A stretch of 64,000 nt of DNA from Caproicibacter fermentans (GTDB lineage Bacteria > Bacillota > Clostridia > Oscillospirales > Acutalibacteraceae). Location of the stretch: contig NZ_VWXL01000100.1 in the NCBI RefSeq assembly GCF_009746625.1, positions 1 through 64,000 of the forward strand, given 5' to 3'. This document shows, one piece after another, positions 1-8,416 of the stretch. The notes beneath the pieces were generated by a model. That model ran no database searches. It was not told where the DNA came from and was given only the letters and a program-made list of their open reading frames with translations. A program made the position numbers and the translations under genes. How positions within the stretch are numbered: the first letter of the stretch is position 1; the number at the start of each line of letters is the position of its first letter.

Positions 1-90
1 TTGTGCATGGGCTACAACTTGAACAAGCTCTGTGCGAAATGCAACACAGGAAGGCTAAAAACACATTTGTTTTGCCTTCAAAAAGAGTAG
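1..90 (+). mobile_element. C-terminal tail of an IS transposase (IS1182-like), partial
   Basis: Frame 1 is open from the window edge to a TAG at 88-90 and encodes about 29 residues. The core, MGYNLNKLCAK, resembles the extreme C-terminus of DDE transposases of the IS1182 type, which typically end in an 'a-x-g-x-N-x-K-L' helix followed by a short basic tail. Only this tail is visible, so the family assignment is an inference from a short stretch. The hairpin at 229-264 could be the right end of the same element. Confidence 0.5.
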
Positions 91-228
91 ATTCCAGAAA
101 AACAGAAAATGATTGATTTTTCAGCTTCGCTTTACGGCGGAGCTTAGCATTGCTATTCCTATTTCGACGATTTATCTCGCAAAGTTTTCAACAAAAGCTT
201 CGTATTTAGATCACTTTTCAACATAAAT

Positions 229-276
229 GGGGGTGTTGCAAAATTTTCATTTTGCAACACCCCCGTTCCTTTTTTA
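229..276 (+). terminator. Long palindromic hairpin with T-run; terminator and/or IS terminal repeat
   Basis: A perfect 16-bp stem (GGGGGTGTTGCAAAAT at 229-244 with its complement at 249-264) closes a TTTC loop and is followed by GTTCCTTTTTT. This is a strong rho-independent terminator for rightward transcription coming from the transposase. The stem sequence also resembles IS terminal repeats of the form GGGnTGTTGCAAAAT, so it may double as the element end. It isolates the kinase promoter just downstream. Confidence 0.75.
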
Positions 277-281
277 AAAAT

Positions 282-310
282 TTGAAAACATATGTTAAAA
301 AATGTATAAT
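282..310 (+). promoter_or_regulatory. Sigma-A type promoter for the kinase/regulator pair
   Basis: TTGAAA (282-287) and TATAAT (305-310) are separated by exactly 17 bases. The promoter lies immediately after the terminator hairpin and 50 bases before the kinase start codon, so it probably drives the kinase and response regulator together. Confidence 0.7.
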
Positions 311-359
311 AAAAAAGAAAATTTTCGGAGAGTCAATTTTATTTGAGAATACAAGAATC

Positions 360-1448
360 ATGAAACATAAAAAACAAGTTATTTCTTTTGGCCTGATTGC
401 GCTTATCATCGGAATTTCATTTACAGCCCTTCTTTTTTATGTTCATTGGGAAACGGACAGAAGGCTTTCGGTTCAGGGTGGAAGAATTGATTTGTCCGAT
501 TGGGAACAGCAGCCGGATCGAAATCTGGTATCCCTGACGGGCGAATGGGAGTTTTACTGGAAGCGGCTGGTGACCGACAAGGAGCTGCGGGAGGGCGTAA
601 AGCCGGATTTGCTTGTGACGGCGCCTAAAGTCTGGAACCGGTATCGGATCAATGGAAAAGGATTGGGCGGAACCGGCTTTGGCACCTATCGGCTTCATGT
701 TACCGGCATTCGGAAAGGGGAACCGCTGGCTCTTTGGATTCCGACCTTTTCGACTGCTTACCGAATTTACATAGATGGGAAACTGCTGGCGGCCAACGGC
801 GTTGTTTCTGCATACGAAAAGGATGGGAAACCGGAATACCGCCTGAATCAGGTTTGCTTTACCCCTTCCGGCAACAGCCTTGACATGATTATTCAAGTCT
901 CCAATTATACCTATGCGCGCGGCGGTATGTGGGGGACGCTGTACCTGGGTACTCCGAAGCGCATCGAATCGAGCCGCGACCTTCTTCTTTTCCGGGATTC
1001 GTTTTTATTAGGCAGCTTTTTTGTAATGGCGTTTATATACGGCTCCCTTTTCTTTTTTCGCAGGCGGGAGAAAAGTCATATCTTTTTCTCGGCTCTTTGC
1101 GGAATGATCGCGGTGCGGACCTTACTGCACGGCAGTTATCTTTTCAAGACCTTTTTCCCTTTTCTCGGCTTTTCAGCGATTATTCGGGCGGATTACATGA
1201 CGCTGTACTGGATTCCGATCCTATTGGGGCTGTTGTTTCAGAAACTGTTCCCTGATGAAATCCATCAAAAGGCTTTAAAAATATTCACGGGTTATGCTGT
1301 TTTTATGACGGCTTTGACTCTATTGACGCCCGTTTCTTTTTTTACCAGTCTGATTTACGGGATAGAAATAATGATTTTATCATCTCCGGCTATCTTTTCA
1401 TCCGAATGTGCACCGCGGTTTTTCGAGACAGAATCCATGCTGCGCTGA
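360..1448 (+). pseudogene. 7TMR-DISM sensor histidine kinase, N-terminal half (frameshifted)
   Basis: The reading frame from ATG 360 gives a membrane anchor (about residues 8-27), then an extracellular sensory domain of the 7TMR-DISM type containing GEWEFYWKRL and the jelly-roll-like segment up to about residue 215, followed by several hydrophobic helices. At about 1371-1390 the similarity leaves this frame. The continuation (ISGYLFIRMC and the kinase core) is in the frame of the next ORF, so one base seems to be missing, and the last ~22 residues of this ORF are out of frame. Together the two ORFs would form a normal LytS-type kinase of about 640 residues. The ribosome-binding site at 360 is weak; an upstream GGAGAG lies at 327-332. 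A sequencing error is as possible as a true mutation. Confidence 0.7.
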
Positions 1449-2290
1449 TTATGACCGGCGGCCTCGTTGTGTTGGAGTGCTGTGTCTTTGACATCCTGTT
1501 TCAGAATAATATTGTGAATGCAGGCTTGCTTGAGCTTACTCCGATCGGGTTTTTCCTCATGCTGCTGGGGCAGGCGCATGTATTGGCGGAAAGCTTTGCC
1601 GAGACCATCCGCAAAAAAGAGGAGACTCTGCTACAGCTCCAAGCTTCTTTGGAACGGGAGAGAAAATCGGAATTAAAGTTTCTAAAATCCCAAATCCGGC
1701 CTCATTTTATTCACAACGCATTAAATACAATCCTGTCGATTTCGCGAAAAGATGTTCCGCGTTCTCAGGAGCTTCTGGTAGAATTCAGCAGCTATCTGCG
1801 CGGATGCTTCGATTTTAAAAATCTGGAGGATATGATACCGATTGAAAAAGAACTGGAGTTTATTCGGTCCTATCTTTCTTTGGAACAGGCACGATTTGGG
1901 GATCGGCTTAAGGTCCGATATGATATTGACGATCAATCTGTCAGGGTACCTCCTCTTATCTTGCAGCCGTTAGTTGAAAACGCGGTGATTCACGGCATAC
2001 GGCCTAAACCGGATGGAGGAAACATATTGGTGTATGTCAAACGAGTCGGTGACGCCGTGAAAATAGGGGTGATGGATGACGGGGATGGAATCCCTCCCGA
2101 GCGGATCGAAAAATTGATCGCCGGGGAAGAATCCGGAAGAGGTGTCGGTATTTATAATATTACGCGAAGACTCAAAAAAATTTATCATATCTCGCTTTGC
2201 ATCCAAAACAGGGATACCGGCGGTTTGGATGTATCTATGAAACTGCCGTTAAATGGAGGTCGATACAATGCTGAAAGCAATCTTGGTTGA
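1406..2290 (+). CDS. LytS-type sensor histidine kinase, C-terminal half
   Basis: This frame carries the last transmembrane helices (about residues 12-57), a short coiled coil, and a His_kinase (LytS/YehU type) core. The phosphoacceptor segment is IRPHFIHNALN (His100), the N-box is QPLVENAVIHG (Asn192) and the glycine-rich ATP lid is GRGVGIYN (residues 244-251). The upstream end of the protein is encoded in another frame at 360-1380. ATG 1406 is only the first in-frame ATG and has no ribosome-binding site, so independent translation from it is doubtful. The 3' end overlaps the response regulator by 23 bases, the usual arrangement for a cognate pair. The kinase would signal an unknown extracellular ligand. 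Confidence 0.8.
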   Translation: MCTAVFRDRIHAALIMTGGLVVLECCVFDILFQNNIVNAGLLELTPIGFFLMLLGQAHVLAESFAETIRKKEETLLQLQASLERERKSELKFLKSQIRPHFIHNALNTILSISRKDVPRSQELLVEFSSYLRGCFDFKNLEDMIPIEKELEFIRSYLSLEQARFGDRLKVRYDIDDQSVRVPPLILQPLVENAVIHGIRPKPDGGNILVYVKRVGDAVKIGVMDDGDGIPPERIEKLIAGEESGRGVGIYNITRRLKKIYHISLCIQNRDTGGLDVSMKLPLNGGRYNAESNLG

Positions 2291-3386
2291 CGACGAACTG
2301 CCCGCTCTGGAAGAGTTGGAGTACCAGTTAGAAAAATACAAAACGGTTACGATTGCGGCAAGGATTCAGGATTCCCGCACCGTGCTGGAAAGAGTGGAAG
2401 AAATCAGGCCGGACTTGATTTTCCTCGATATCAATATGCCGGGGACGAACGGTCTGGAACTTGCGCTTAAAATTCAGGACTTGTGTTACGGGATTATTAT
2501 CGTTTTTGTCACGGCGTATTCGGAATACGCGCTTCAGGCGTTTCAGGCATATCCTCTGGATTACATTTTAAAGCCGGTCGATGAAAAACGCCTGCGCAAA
2601 ACCATGGAACAAATTCTCAGGCAAAAGGAAAGACCGCTCGTTGCAGAGGAAGCATACCACACCGTGATCCGGTGCTTCAATCATTTTGAAACCTTCAGCG
2701 ATAACACCCAAAAAATACCGATCAAATTTTCAACAAGATACGCGAAAGAGCTGTTTGCTTACCTGATTTGCCATTTTGAAACGGATGTTACGCGGAATGA
2801 GCTGATGCACAATATTTTTGACGGTAAGACGGATAAAAAAACCATAAACCTTCTTCATGTGACGATTTATCGTCTGCGCCGTTCAATCGAAGAAGCCCAA
2901 ATCAGCTGGGACACCATTCAAATTTCAGGAAACTACAGGCTGGAAGCGGCCGACGGCGTCTGCGATTATATTGATTTTTGCAAATTTATCAAAAGAAATC
3001 CTTATATTGACGCGTCTAATATACAGCAGGCAAACGCAATGGCGAATCTGTATTCCGGTGCCTATCTGCAAAGCGAGGATTATATTTGGGCTGAGGAAAT
3101 CCGGACGGAAATGGAGCTTAAATACGAATCGCTTATCCTGAAAATGGTGGAGTTTTATTACGGCACAGGCGAATTTGATCTTATTGAACGGCTGCTGATC
3201 ACATTGATCCATTACAATCCATTGTCCGAAGCGGGCAACCGTTCTCTACTGGAGTTTTATATGCGGCAGGAAAATCGGGAAAAGTTTGAAATACAGTACA
3301 GGATTTATGAAAAAATCTTAAAAAGCGATTTACAAATTAGGCCGGAGCGAAAATTTGTCATATTTCACCAAATAGCCACCCGATAG
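2268..3386 (+). CDS. Response regulator, SARP/BTAD type (REC-wHTH-BTAD)
   Basis: The 372-residue protein starts at ATG 2268, seven bases after GGAGGT; an upstream in-frame ATG at 2253 would bury that site. Residues 1-120 are a receiver domain with acidic pocket Asp8/Asp9, phosphoacceptor Asp54 (FLDINMPG) and the Lys in ILKPVDE. A winged helix of the OmpR/SARP kind follows (about 150-230, KKTINLLHVTIYRLRRSIE), and the rest is an all-helical bacterial transcriptional activation domain with TPR-like repeats. This order is the SAPR family (COG3947), typically paired with LytS-type 7TMR-DISM kinases as here. If the kinase is truly broken, this regulator has lost its partner. The target genes cannot be told from the sequence. 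Confidence 0.85.
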   Translation: MLKAILVDDELPALEELEYQLEKYKTVTIAARIQDSRTVLERVEEIRPDLIFLDINMPGTNGLELALKIQDLCYGIIIVFVTAYSEYALQAFQAYPLDYILKPVDEKRLRKTMEQILRQKERPLVAEEAYHTVIRCFNHFETFSDNTQKIPIKFSTRYAKELFAYLICHFETDVTRNELMHNIFDGKTDKKTINLLHVTIYRLRRSIEEAQISWDTIQISGNYRLEAADGVCDYIDFCKFIKRNPYIDASNIQQANAMANLYSGAYLQSEDYIWAEEIRTEMELKYESLILKMVEFYYGTGEFDLIERLLITLIHYNPLSEAGNRSLLEFYMRQENREKFEIQYRIYEKILKSDLQIRPERKFVIFHQIATR

Positions 3387-3459
3387 CTGCAAACGTGCAA
3401 TCCCCAGCTTTTGCTGCCGGCGCAGCGGGGCATGGACCGGGCATATATCTCTTCATGCT

Positions 3460-5376
3460 TCAATCCGTCTCTTTCTCGCCATCATCCGCAGGACCGTTGG
3501 ATAGCTCCCTGCGGTTCTGGAAGTTTATCGCGATCCCGGCCCCCAGAAGAATCCAGAAAGCGGGAGCGACGCTGACCACCGAGTCGTTAAACAGGCCGGC
3601 GAACAAATATCCGACGATTCCAAGACAGAGCGCGATTCCGCGAATTTGATTTTTTTGATATTCCCTTTTCATGGCATACAGACGGAAACTGTCAATCAAA
3701 TAGAGAAGCATCATGGCCAGAAAAGCCGCCAGCGCAACGCCGCCTTCGCCAAGTAGCGTTTGCAGATATAAGTTATGCGGCTTGTCAACCAGCATATTCG
3801 CGGTGCCGTACGCCCAATATTTGCCCAACAGATCGTTCTGCGGAAAATACAGTTCAAAAGTATCGGGCCCGGCGCCAAGCAGCAGACGCTCGGAAGCCAT
3901 CGGCAAAGCACGGGACCAGATGTAGCCGCGCGCGGAGCCAAGCTTTTCCTTGCCTTTAAACCCGAACGTCGGCGGGGTTTTCAGGGAATCGATATCGACC
4001 GTGCCGGCGGAGTTGGTCATCTGAAGTTTATCCCCGCTGTCAATCCGGAAAAAAAACTGCGGCTGCCCGTCAATGCTGACCGCAATTCCAGGAAATTCCT
4101 GGTCCAGCCCCATCATTGTCAGCCCAAACCCGATCCTCTGAAAACGCGGGTCCGTGATCGCGCTGAGCCCGTTTTGCATCTGAATGGAAACACTGCGGCC
4201 GCTTCCGTCCTTTAAGTCCAGGGAATTCTGCTTCAGCGCGGCATTCAGCACGTCATTATTCTGTGTCACTATTTCAATCGTGCCGCCGTTTTTCACGGAA
4301 ATATCTTTAACTGGGAGTTGGGAAAGGTAGTCGTTGCCGCTGCTGTTTTGAAAGACCGCCGAAACGTCGCTGAGCAGGCTGGGAATTCTGGAAAATATTT
4401 TTCCGTGGCTGACAGTGTTCACTCCGATCAGCGCAATCATGACGAAAGCGAAAGCGGACAGCGAAATTTTCCAATGCTCTGTAAGGATTTTCCAGAAAAA
4501 TACGATTCCAAAAATCAGGGCGAAAACCACGCCGACAATCCCGGCGCGCGAGGTACTTCCCAGCAAAAGCCAGACGGAAAGCAGCGCCATGCTCCAAAGC
4601 GCAAGCCTTGCGCGCAGATTCTTTGCGAACAGCGCAGGCACGAAAAACACAGGCGCGGCAATGGCGGCAAAGCTGCCGGCATAATCCCAGTGATAAAACG
4701 TGCCGTACAGCCTTCCGGAACTTGACTGCAAACTTATTTTTTTAATCCGATCGAAATCCCAGGGAAAAACCGTCAGCAATTTGCTAAAATCCGTTTGAAA
4801 AAGGTCATGTCCGAAATATTGAAAAGAACCCAGGAAAGACGATACGGTCACCACGATTCCCAGAGCAATGAAAAGATTGCGACAATCCCTTTCCGTGCGA
4901 TAGGCGTACATGGTATAGAAAAGCAGCAAAATATAACAGCAAAGAATCAGCGCGCCCTCGGCACGGTCGTGGGCTCCCCAGAAAGCAATGGAAGAGTACT
5001 GCGAAAAACAAGCGGAAAGAAGCGTAAACAGAAGGAAGACTCCGCCTGCGGCAAGGTATGCGGTATAAATGCGGCTTTGCTTTTTTAATATTTTCTTATA
5101 ATTGAAAGCGCTTACGGCCAGCAAGATAATTCCGGTCAAAAAAAGAAGCCACGCCTTGCATTGAGAAAAGAGATCGCCGTAAGTATCCGTACCGATAATT
5201 TTCGCTTCGTTCGGGTCCACGGAGACGATTGTCATATGTACGGTCAAAGGGATGACCGCAAGGGCCAAAAGCACAGGCAAAAACAATCGGTTTCTATCCG
5301 ACGAGAGAAGAACCGAAGTTGCTTCCGCCTTTTTTGAGTTTTTTTTCGCTGCTATTGCTTTTTTCTTTGATGACAT
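3460..5376 (-). CDS. O-antigen ligase/polymerase-like (Wzy_C) membrane protein
   Basis: The 638-residue protein has a Lys-rich cytoplasmic N-terminus, about a dozen hydrophobic helices and a large extracytoplasmic loop (about residues 340-490). The segment GRLYGTFYHWDYAGSFAA, the helix-rich core and the late GAGPDTFELYFPQ motif match the Wzy_C / O-antigen ligase family, which polymerises or transfers undecaprenyl-linked glycans outside the membrane. The start at 5376 follows AGAAGGTG at an eight-base spacing. It is divergent from a priming sugar transferase, so both probably serve an exopolysaccharide or surface glycan, although no glycosyltransferases or flippase are next to them. Its exact acceptor (polysaccharide or glycoprotein) is unknown. 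Confidence 0.8.
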   Translation of the reverse strand: MSSKKKAIAAKKNSKKAEATSVLLSSDRNRLFLPVLLALAVIPLTVHMTIVSVDPNEAKIIGTDTYGDLFSQCKAWLLFLTGIILLAVSAFNYKKILKKQSRIYTAYLAAGGVFLLFTLLSACFSQYSSIAFWGAHDRAEGALILCCYILLLFYTMYAYRTERDCRNLFIALGIVVTVSSFLGSFQYFGHDLFQTDFSKLLTVFPWDFDRIKKISLQSSSGRLYGTFYHWDYAGSFAAIAAPVFFVPALFAKNLRARLALWSMALLSVWLLLGSTSRAGIVGVVFALIFGIVFFWKILTEHWKISLSAFAFVMIALIGVNTVSHGKIFSRIPSLLSDVSAVFQNSSGNDYLSQLPVKDISVKNGGTIEIVTQNNDVLNAALKQNSLDLKDGSGRSVSIQMQNGLSAITDPRFQRIGFGLTMMGLDQEFPGIAVSIDGQPQFFFRIDSGDKLQMTNSAGTVDIDSLKTPPTFGFKGKEKLGSARGYIWSRALPMASERLLLGAGPDTFELYFPQNDLLGKYWAYGTANMLVDKPHNLYLQTLLGEGGVALAAFLAMMLLYLIDSFRLYAMKREYQKNQIRGIALCLGIVGYLFAGLFNDSVVSVAPAFWILLGAGIAINFQNRRELSNGPADDGEKETD

Positions 5377-5471
5377 TTATACACACCTTCTATATTTAAA
5401 CCTTGAATCCGCTTCTTAATCATTTCAAACCGCTATTCTGTTCCGGGAGTTAAGCCGGGGCGAATAGCTAA

Positions 5472-5500
5472 ATTATATCATTGGAACCACAAAGATACAA
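5472..5500 (-). promoter_or_regulatory. Promoter of the O-antigen ligase-like gene
   Basis: On the minus strand TTGTAT (5495-5500) and TATAAT (5472-5477) are 17 bases apart, and the -10 is preceded by TGA, giving an extended -10 (TGNTATAAT). It lies 95 bases upstream of the start codon. Confidence 0.65.
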
Positions 5501-5539
5501 CAGAATGGAAGGATTGCTCCGTTAATTTTGGAAACTCCC

Positions 5540-5568
5540 TTGTATTCATCCGGAAAAGCCATTACAAT
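5540..5568 (+). promoter_or_regulatory. Promoter of the sugar phosphotransferase gene
   Basis: TTGTAT (5540-5545) and TACAAT (5563-5568) with a 17-base spacer sit 33 bases upstream of the start codon. It is back to back with the promoter of the divergent ligase-like gene, about 40 bases apart, so a shared regulator could act on both. Confidence 0.6.
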
Positions 5569-5601
5569 TAATGCAGATATTTTTTATAGTAAGGAATGCA
5601 T

Positions 5602-6996
5602 ATGATTAAAGATAACCAAAAAATATTAAATGCGCTTTTAGCTCTGATCGATGCGGGAATCTGTTTTGCGTCGATGATGCTCGCGTACGCGCTGCACTTT
5701 TGGAACTATCAGGGCGTCCATCTTGAAATCGCCTATTACGTAAAACTGCAGCTCTATATTATTCCGATTTACTTCTTTCTGTATCATTATTTTGACCTTC
5801 ACGATTCCTTTCGTCACAAGTCTCTCGTTTCGGAAATCGGAAGTGTGGTGCAGGCGAATACCATTGGCACCATTCTTATCTTCGTACTGGTGTTCTTTTT
5901 AAAAGAAGTCCATGTTTCCAGATTTGTCATTTTAATGTTCGGCATCCTCAACGTGGTGTTTTCCTCTGTGTTTCGTTTCTCCCTGCGCAAATTGCTCCGG
6001 CGCATGCGGGCAAGGGGGTACAATTTAAAGCACTTGCTGCTGGTGGGCTGGAACGACGTTTCGGCGGAATTTTACGACAGAGTCCTTGCCAACCACAGCC
6101 TGGGCTATGATTTTGTCGGGTACCTTGAACACACAAAGGCCTATACGGCCGGAAGAAGCATCGCCTATGCGGGCGGATTTTCCTCTTTGCCGTCTCTTTT
6201 GGACCGCAAAGGAATCGACCAGGTTATTATTTCTCTTGATTACAATGATTTTTCCGAATTGGGCGGCTTGATCGAAGCTTGTGAAAAAGCCGGAGTAAAA
6301 TCGAATTTACTTCCCTTTTACACAAAATATCTTCCGACCCGGCCATACATTGACGAAGTGGAAGGAATGCCGCTGATCAACATCCGCAAGGTCCCGATCG
6401 ACAACATCCTGAACAGCTTCAGCAAGCGCCTTTTCGACATTGTCGTTTCCCTTTTTTCCCTGGTGTTGTTCTCCCCTTTGATGGCCATGACCGCACTCGG
6501 AATCAAGCTCACTTCACCCGGCCCCGTAATTTACAAGCAGGAAAGGATCGGCCGGCAGAAACAGCCCTTTCAAATGTACAAATTCCGTTCCATGAAAGTA
6601 GAAAACGACAATTCCGACATGAATACCTGGGGAACCGGGAACGACTGCCGCCGAACCAAATTCGGCGCTCTGATCCGCAAATTCAGCATTGACGAACTTC
6701 CTCAGCTGATCAATGTTTTGAAAGGAGACATGAGCCTGGTTGGGCCGCGGCCTGAACGCCCGTACTTTGTGGACAAGTTTAAGGAAGAAATCCCGCTCTA
6801 TATGCTAAAGCACCTTATGAGGCCCGGAATTACCGGCTGGGCGCAGGTAAACGGTTGGCGCGGAGACACTTCCATTGAGGAACGGATTAAATGCGACATG
6901 TATTACATAGAAAACTGGACTTTCCTATTAGATGTTAAAATCCTGCTTTTGACCGTTTTCAAGGGATTTGTGAACAGAAACGAATCCATGAGGTAA
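5602..6996 (+). CDS. Undecaprenyl-phosphate sugar phosphotransferase (WcaJ/CpsE-like)
   Basis: The 464-residue protein is a polyprenol-phosphate hexose-1-phosphate transferase that primes glycan synthesis by loading a sugar phosphate on undecaprenyl phosphate. Four transmembrane helices occupy residues 1-120, a Rossmann-like CoA-binding-like domain follows (about 140-260), and after the helix near residue 275 comes the catalytic bacterial sugar transferase domain. Signatures are KRLFDIVVS, YKQERIGRQ, MYKFRSMKVEND, FSIDELPQLINVLKGDMSLVGPRPERP and GITGWAQVNGWRGDTS. ATG 5602 was chosen because AAGGA at 5591-5595 is spaced correctly for it; the in-frame ATG at 5596 would abut that site. The divergent neighbour is an O-antigen ligase-like protein. 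The sugar specificity is not visible. Confidence 0.9.
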   Translation: MIKDNQKILNALLALIDAGICFASMMLAYALHFWNYQGVHLEIAYYVKLQLYIIPIYFFLYHYFDLHDSFRHKSLVSEIGSVVQANTIGTILIFVLVFFLKEVHVSRFVILMFGILNVVFSSVFRFSLRKLLRRMRARGYNLKHLLLVGWNDVSAEFYDRVLANHSLGYDFVGYLEHTKAYTAGRSIAYAGGFSSLPSLLDRKGIDQVIISLDYNDFSELGGLIEACEKAGVKSNLLPFYTKYLPTRPYIDEVEGMPLINIRKVPIDNILNSFSKRLFDIVVSLFSLVLFSPLMAMTALGIKLTSPGPVIYKQERIGRQKQPFQMYKFRSMKVENDNSDMNTWGTGNDCRRTKFGALIRKFSIDELPQLINVLKGDMSLVGPRPERPYFVDKFKEEIPLYMLKHLMRPGITGWAQVNGWRGDTSIEERIKCDMYYIENWTFLLDVKILLLTVFKGFVNRNESMR

Positions 6997-7187
6997 TTCT
7001 CCCAAGGAAAGTTGCGCGTGAATAACGTCCGCTGCGCCGAGGCCGATTTCTGCGATGTGCGCCATTGCCGGATGCTCCGGTTTCGGTCAAAAGGATTTAT
7101 TCAAGAGAGCGTCGGATCAGTCTTCCTTCCGTTCAGAGTTATAAATTATGCATAAATTTTATTAAATATTATTATATATTTTGTTGG

Positions 7188-7216
7188 TTGACACAAAGCA
7201 AGAAATGACTTATAGT
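7188..7216 (+). promoter_or_regulatory. Promoter of the licT leader
   Basis: TTGACA (7188-7193), a 17-base spacer and TATAGT (7211-7216) form a near-consensus promoter. Transcription would start around 7223, at or next to the first base of the RNA antiterminator. Between the preceding gene (ends 6996) and this promoter nothing recognisable is encoded. Confidence 0.85.
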
Positions 7217-7222
7217 AATGAT

Positions 7223-7283
7223 GGATTGTGACTAGTATTGTAGGCAAAACCACTTAATGAGTTGTGGTTTTGCCTTTTTATTT
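7223..7283 (+). ncRNA. First LicT-type RAT antiterminator and overlapping terminator
   Basis: A 29-nt ribonucleic antiterminator occupies 7223-7251, beginning GGATTGTGACTAG and ending AGGCAAAACC, which matches the BglG/LicT RAT consensus. Its 3' part is also the 5' arm of a rho-independent terminator: AGGCAAAACCAC (7242-7253) pairs with GTGGTTTTGCCT (7264-7275), followed by a T-rich run to 7283. Binding of LicT to the RAT would prevent terminator folding, so licT is controlled by its own product. Confidence 0.92.
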
Positions 7284-7306
7284 TGTTTCGAGAAAGAGTG
7301 AGCCGT

Positions 7307-8140
7307 ATGACAATTTTAAAAATACTGAATAATAATGTAATTGTCACACGAAATGAAAATGATCGGGAAATTGTGGCAATGGGACGCGGAATTGCTTTTC
7401 AGAAAAAGCCTGGAGATAAAGTTGATTCTGAAAGAATTGATAAGATCTATGCGTTGTCAGATCAAAGCACTTTCTCAAAGTTTCAAGCCATGCTGGCCGA
7501 AATCCCTATGGAGTATATGCTCCTGTCCGAGCGCATCATTGATTATGCAAAAAACCGACTTGGGAACAAACTAAATGACTGTATTTATATAACCCTGCCC
7601 GATCATATTTCAACCGCCATTGCCCGATATAAAGAGAACATTGTGTTGGAAAATCCGCTTCTTTGGGACATCCGACGTTTTTATCCGGATGAATTCGAAG
7701 TAGGATTAAAGGCTAATCAGATTGTTCTGGAAGAAACCGGGGTAAAATTTATTGAGGATGAAGCGGCTTTCATTACGCTGCATTTTATCAATGCCGAGTT
7801 GAACAGTCAAATGAAAAACGTTTACGGCATTACGAAGATCATGCAGGAAGTCTGCACGATGGTTAAAGATTATTTCCATATGGAGTTTGATGAATCATCT
7901 CTGAATTATTACCGATTTATCAACCATGTCAAATTTTTTGCGCAGCGTCTTTTATCTGGGAGCCGTTATAAAGACGGTGACGACGATTTGTTGGAAGTCA
8001 TTCAGTTTAAGTATAAGGAAGCCTTTCAATGTGCAGAACAGATCAAGCAGATGATTTTCAGCAGATACAACTACGATTTGGGGAAGGAAGAATTGTTGTA
8101 CCTCACCATTCACATTTCCAGGATAACTCAAAAATCTTAA
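7307..8140 (+). CDS. licT: BglG/LicT-family transcriptional antiterminator
   Basis: The 277-residue protein begins at ATG 7307, matching the family N-terminus (MTILKILNNN); the longer frame from 7262 would run through the terminator stem. Residues 1-57 form the CAT RNA-binding domain (NNNVIVTRNE, GRGIAFQKKPGD), followed by two PTS regulation domains, PRD1 (about 65-170, with a conserved HIS within ITLPDHIS) and PRD2 (about 172-277, with LTIHISRI). PRD histidines are phosphorylated by HPr and the cognate EII. LicT binds the RAT hairpins on both sides of its gene and lets polymerase read through when beta-glucosides are transported. It is followed directly by the second RAT and the PTS genes. 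Confidence 0.93.
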   Translation: MTILKILNNNVIVTRNENDREIVAMGRGIAFQKKPGDKVDSERIDKIYALSDQSTFSKFQAMLAEIPMEYMLLSERIIDYAKNRLGNKLNDCIYITLPDHISTAIARYKENIVLENPLLWDIRRFYPDEFEVGLKANQIVLEETGVKFIEDEAAFITLHFINAELNSQMKNVYGITKIMQEVCTMVKDYFHMEFDESSLNYYRFINHVKFFAQRLLSGSRYKDGDDDLLEVIQFKYKEAFQCAEQIKQMIFSRYNYDLGKEELLYLTIHISRITQKS

Positions 8141-8153
8141 CCCGTTTGACAAG

Positions 8154-8226
8154 GGATTGTAATGATTCAGTTCAGCAAAACCCGGATGGCGTAAGCATGA
8201 TGCTTTGCTGTTCGGGTTTTTTCTTT
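8154..8226 (+). ncRNA. Second RAT antiterminator and terminator, before the PTS genes
   Basis: Fourteen bases after the licT stop, a second RAT-like 29-mer (8154-8182, GGATTGTAATGATTCAG through CAGCAAAACC) overlaps the 5' arm of a terminator. AAAACCCG (8177-8184) pairs with CGGGTTTT (8213-8220), an inner AAGCAT/ATGCTT stem caps it, and a T-run follows. It would gate read-through from licT into the EIIBC, EIIA and glucosidase genes. No separate strong promoter is evident: the TTGACA at 8146-8151 lacks a matching -10. Confidence 0.85.
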
Positions 8227-8416
8227 TAAATGAAGAAGACCTTTGGCACTATTTTATGAATGAATGAAACCAGCGCGCGGGTTTTATTTATCTATGATTC
8301 AAAAAGGAAGTGATTGATTTCTTTTATCCGTCGGCAGACTTTAAATTAAAAAGTCCCGCCAAAACGGATTTGTTAAATGATCAGTCCAAAGAAATTTACT
8401 TAGGGAGGAAATAAGA

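Noticed and set aside
5103-5116. TGAAAGCGCTTACG, close to a catabolite-repression cre site
   Set aside because: It lies well inside the coding region of the O-antigen ligase-like gene, far from any promoter; likely chance.
8146-8151. TTGACA after licT as a second promoter for the PTS genes
   Set aside because: No -10 box at a proper distance; the region is occupied by the RAT element, so read-through from the licT promoter is more likely.
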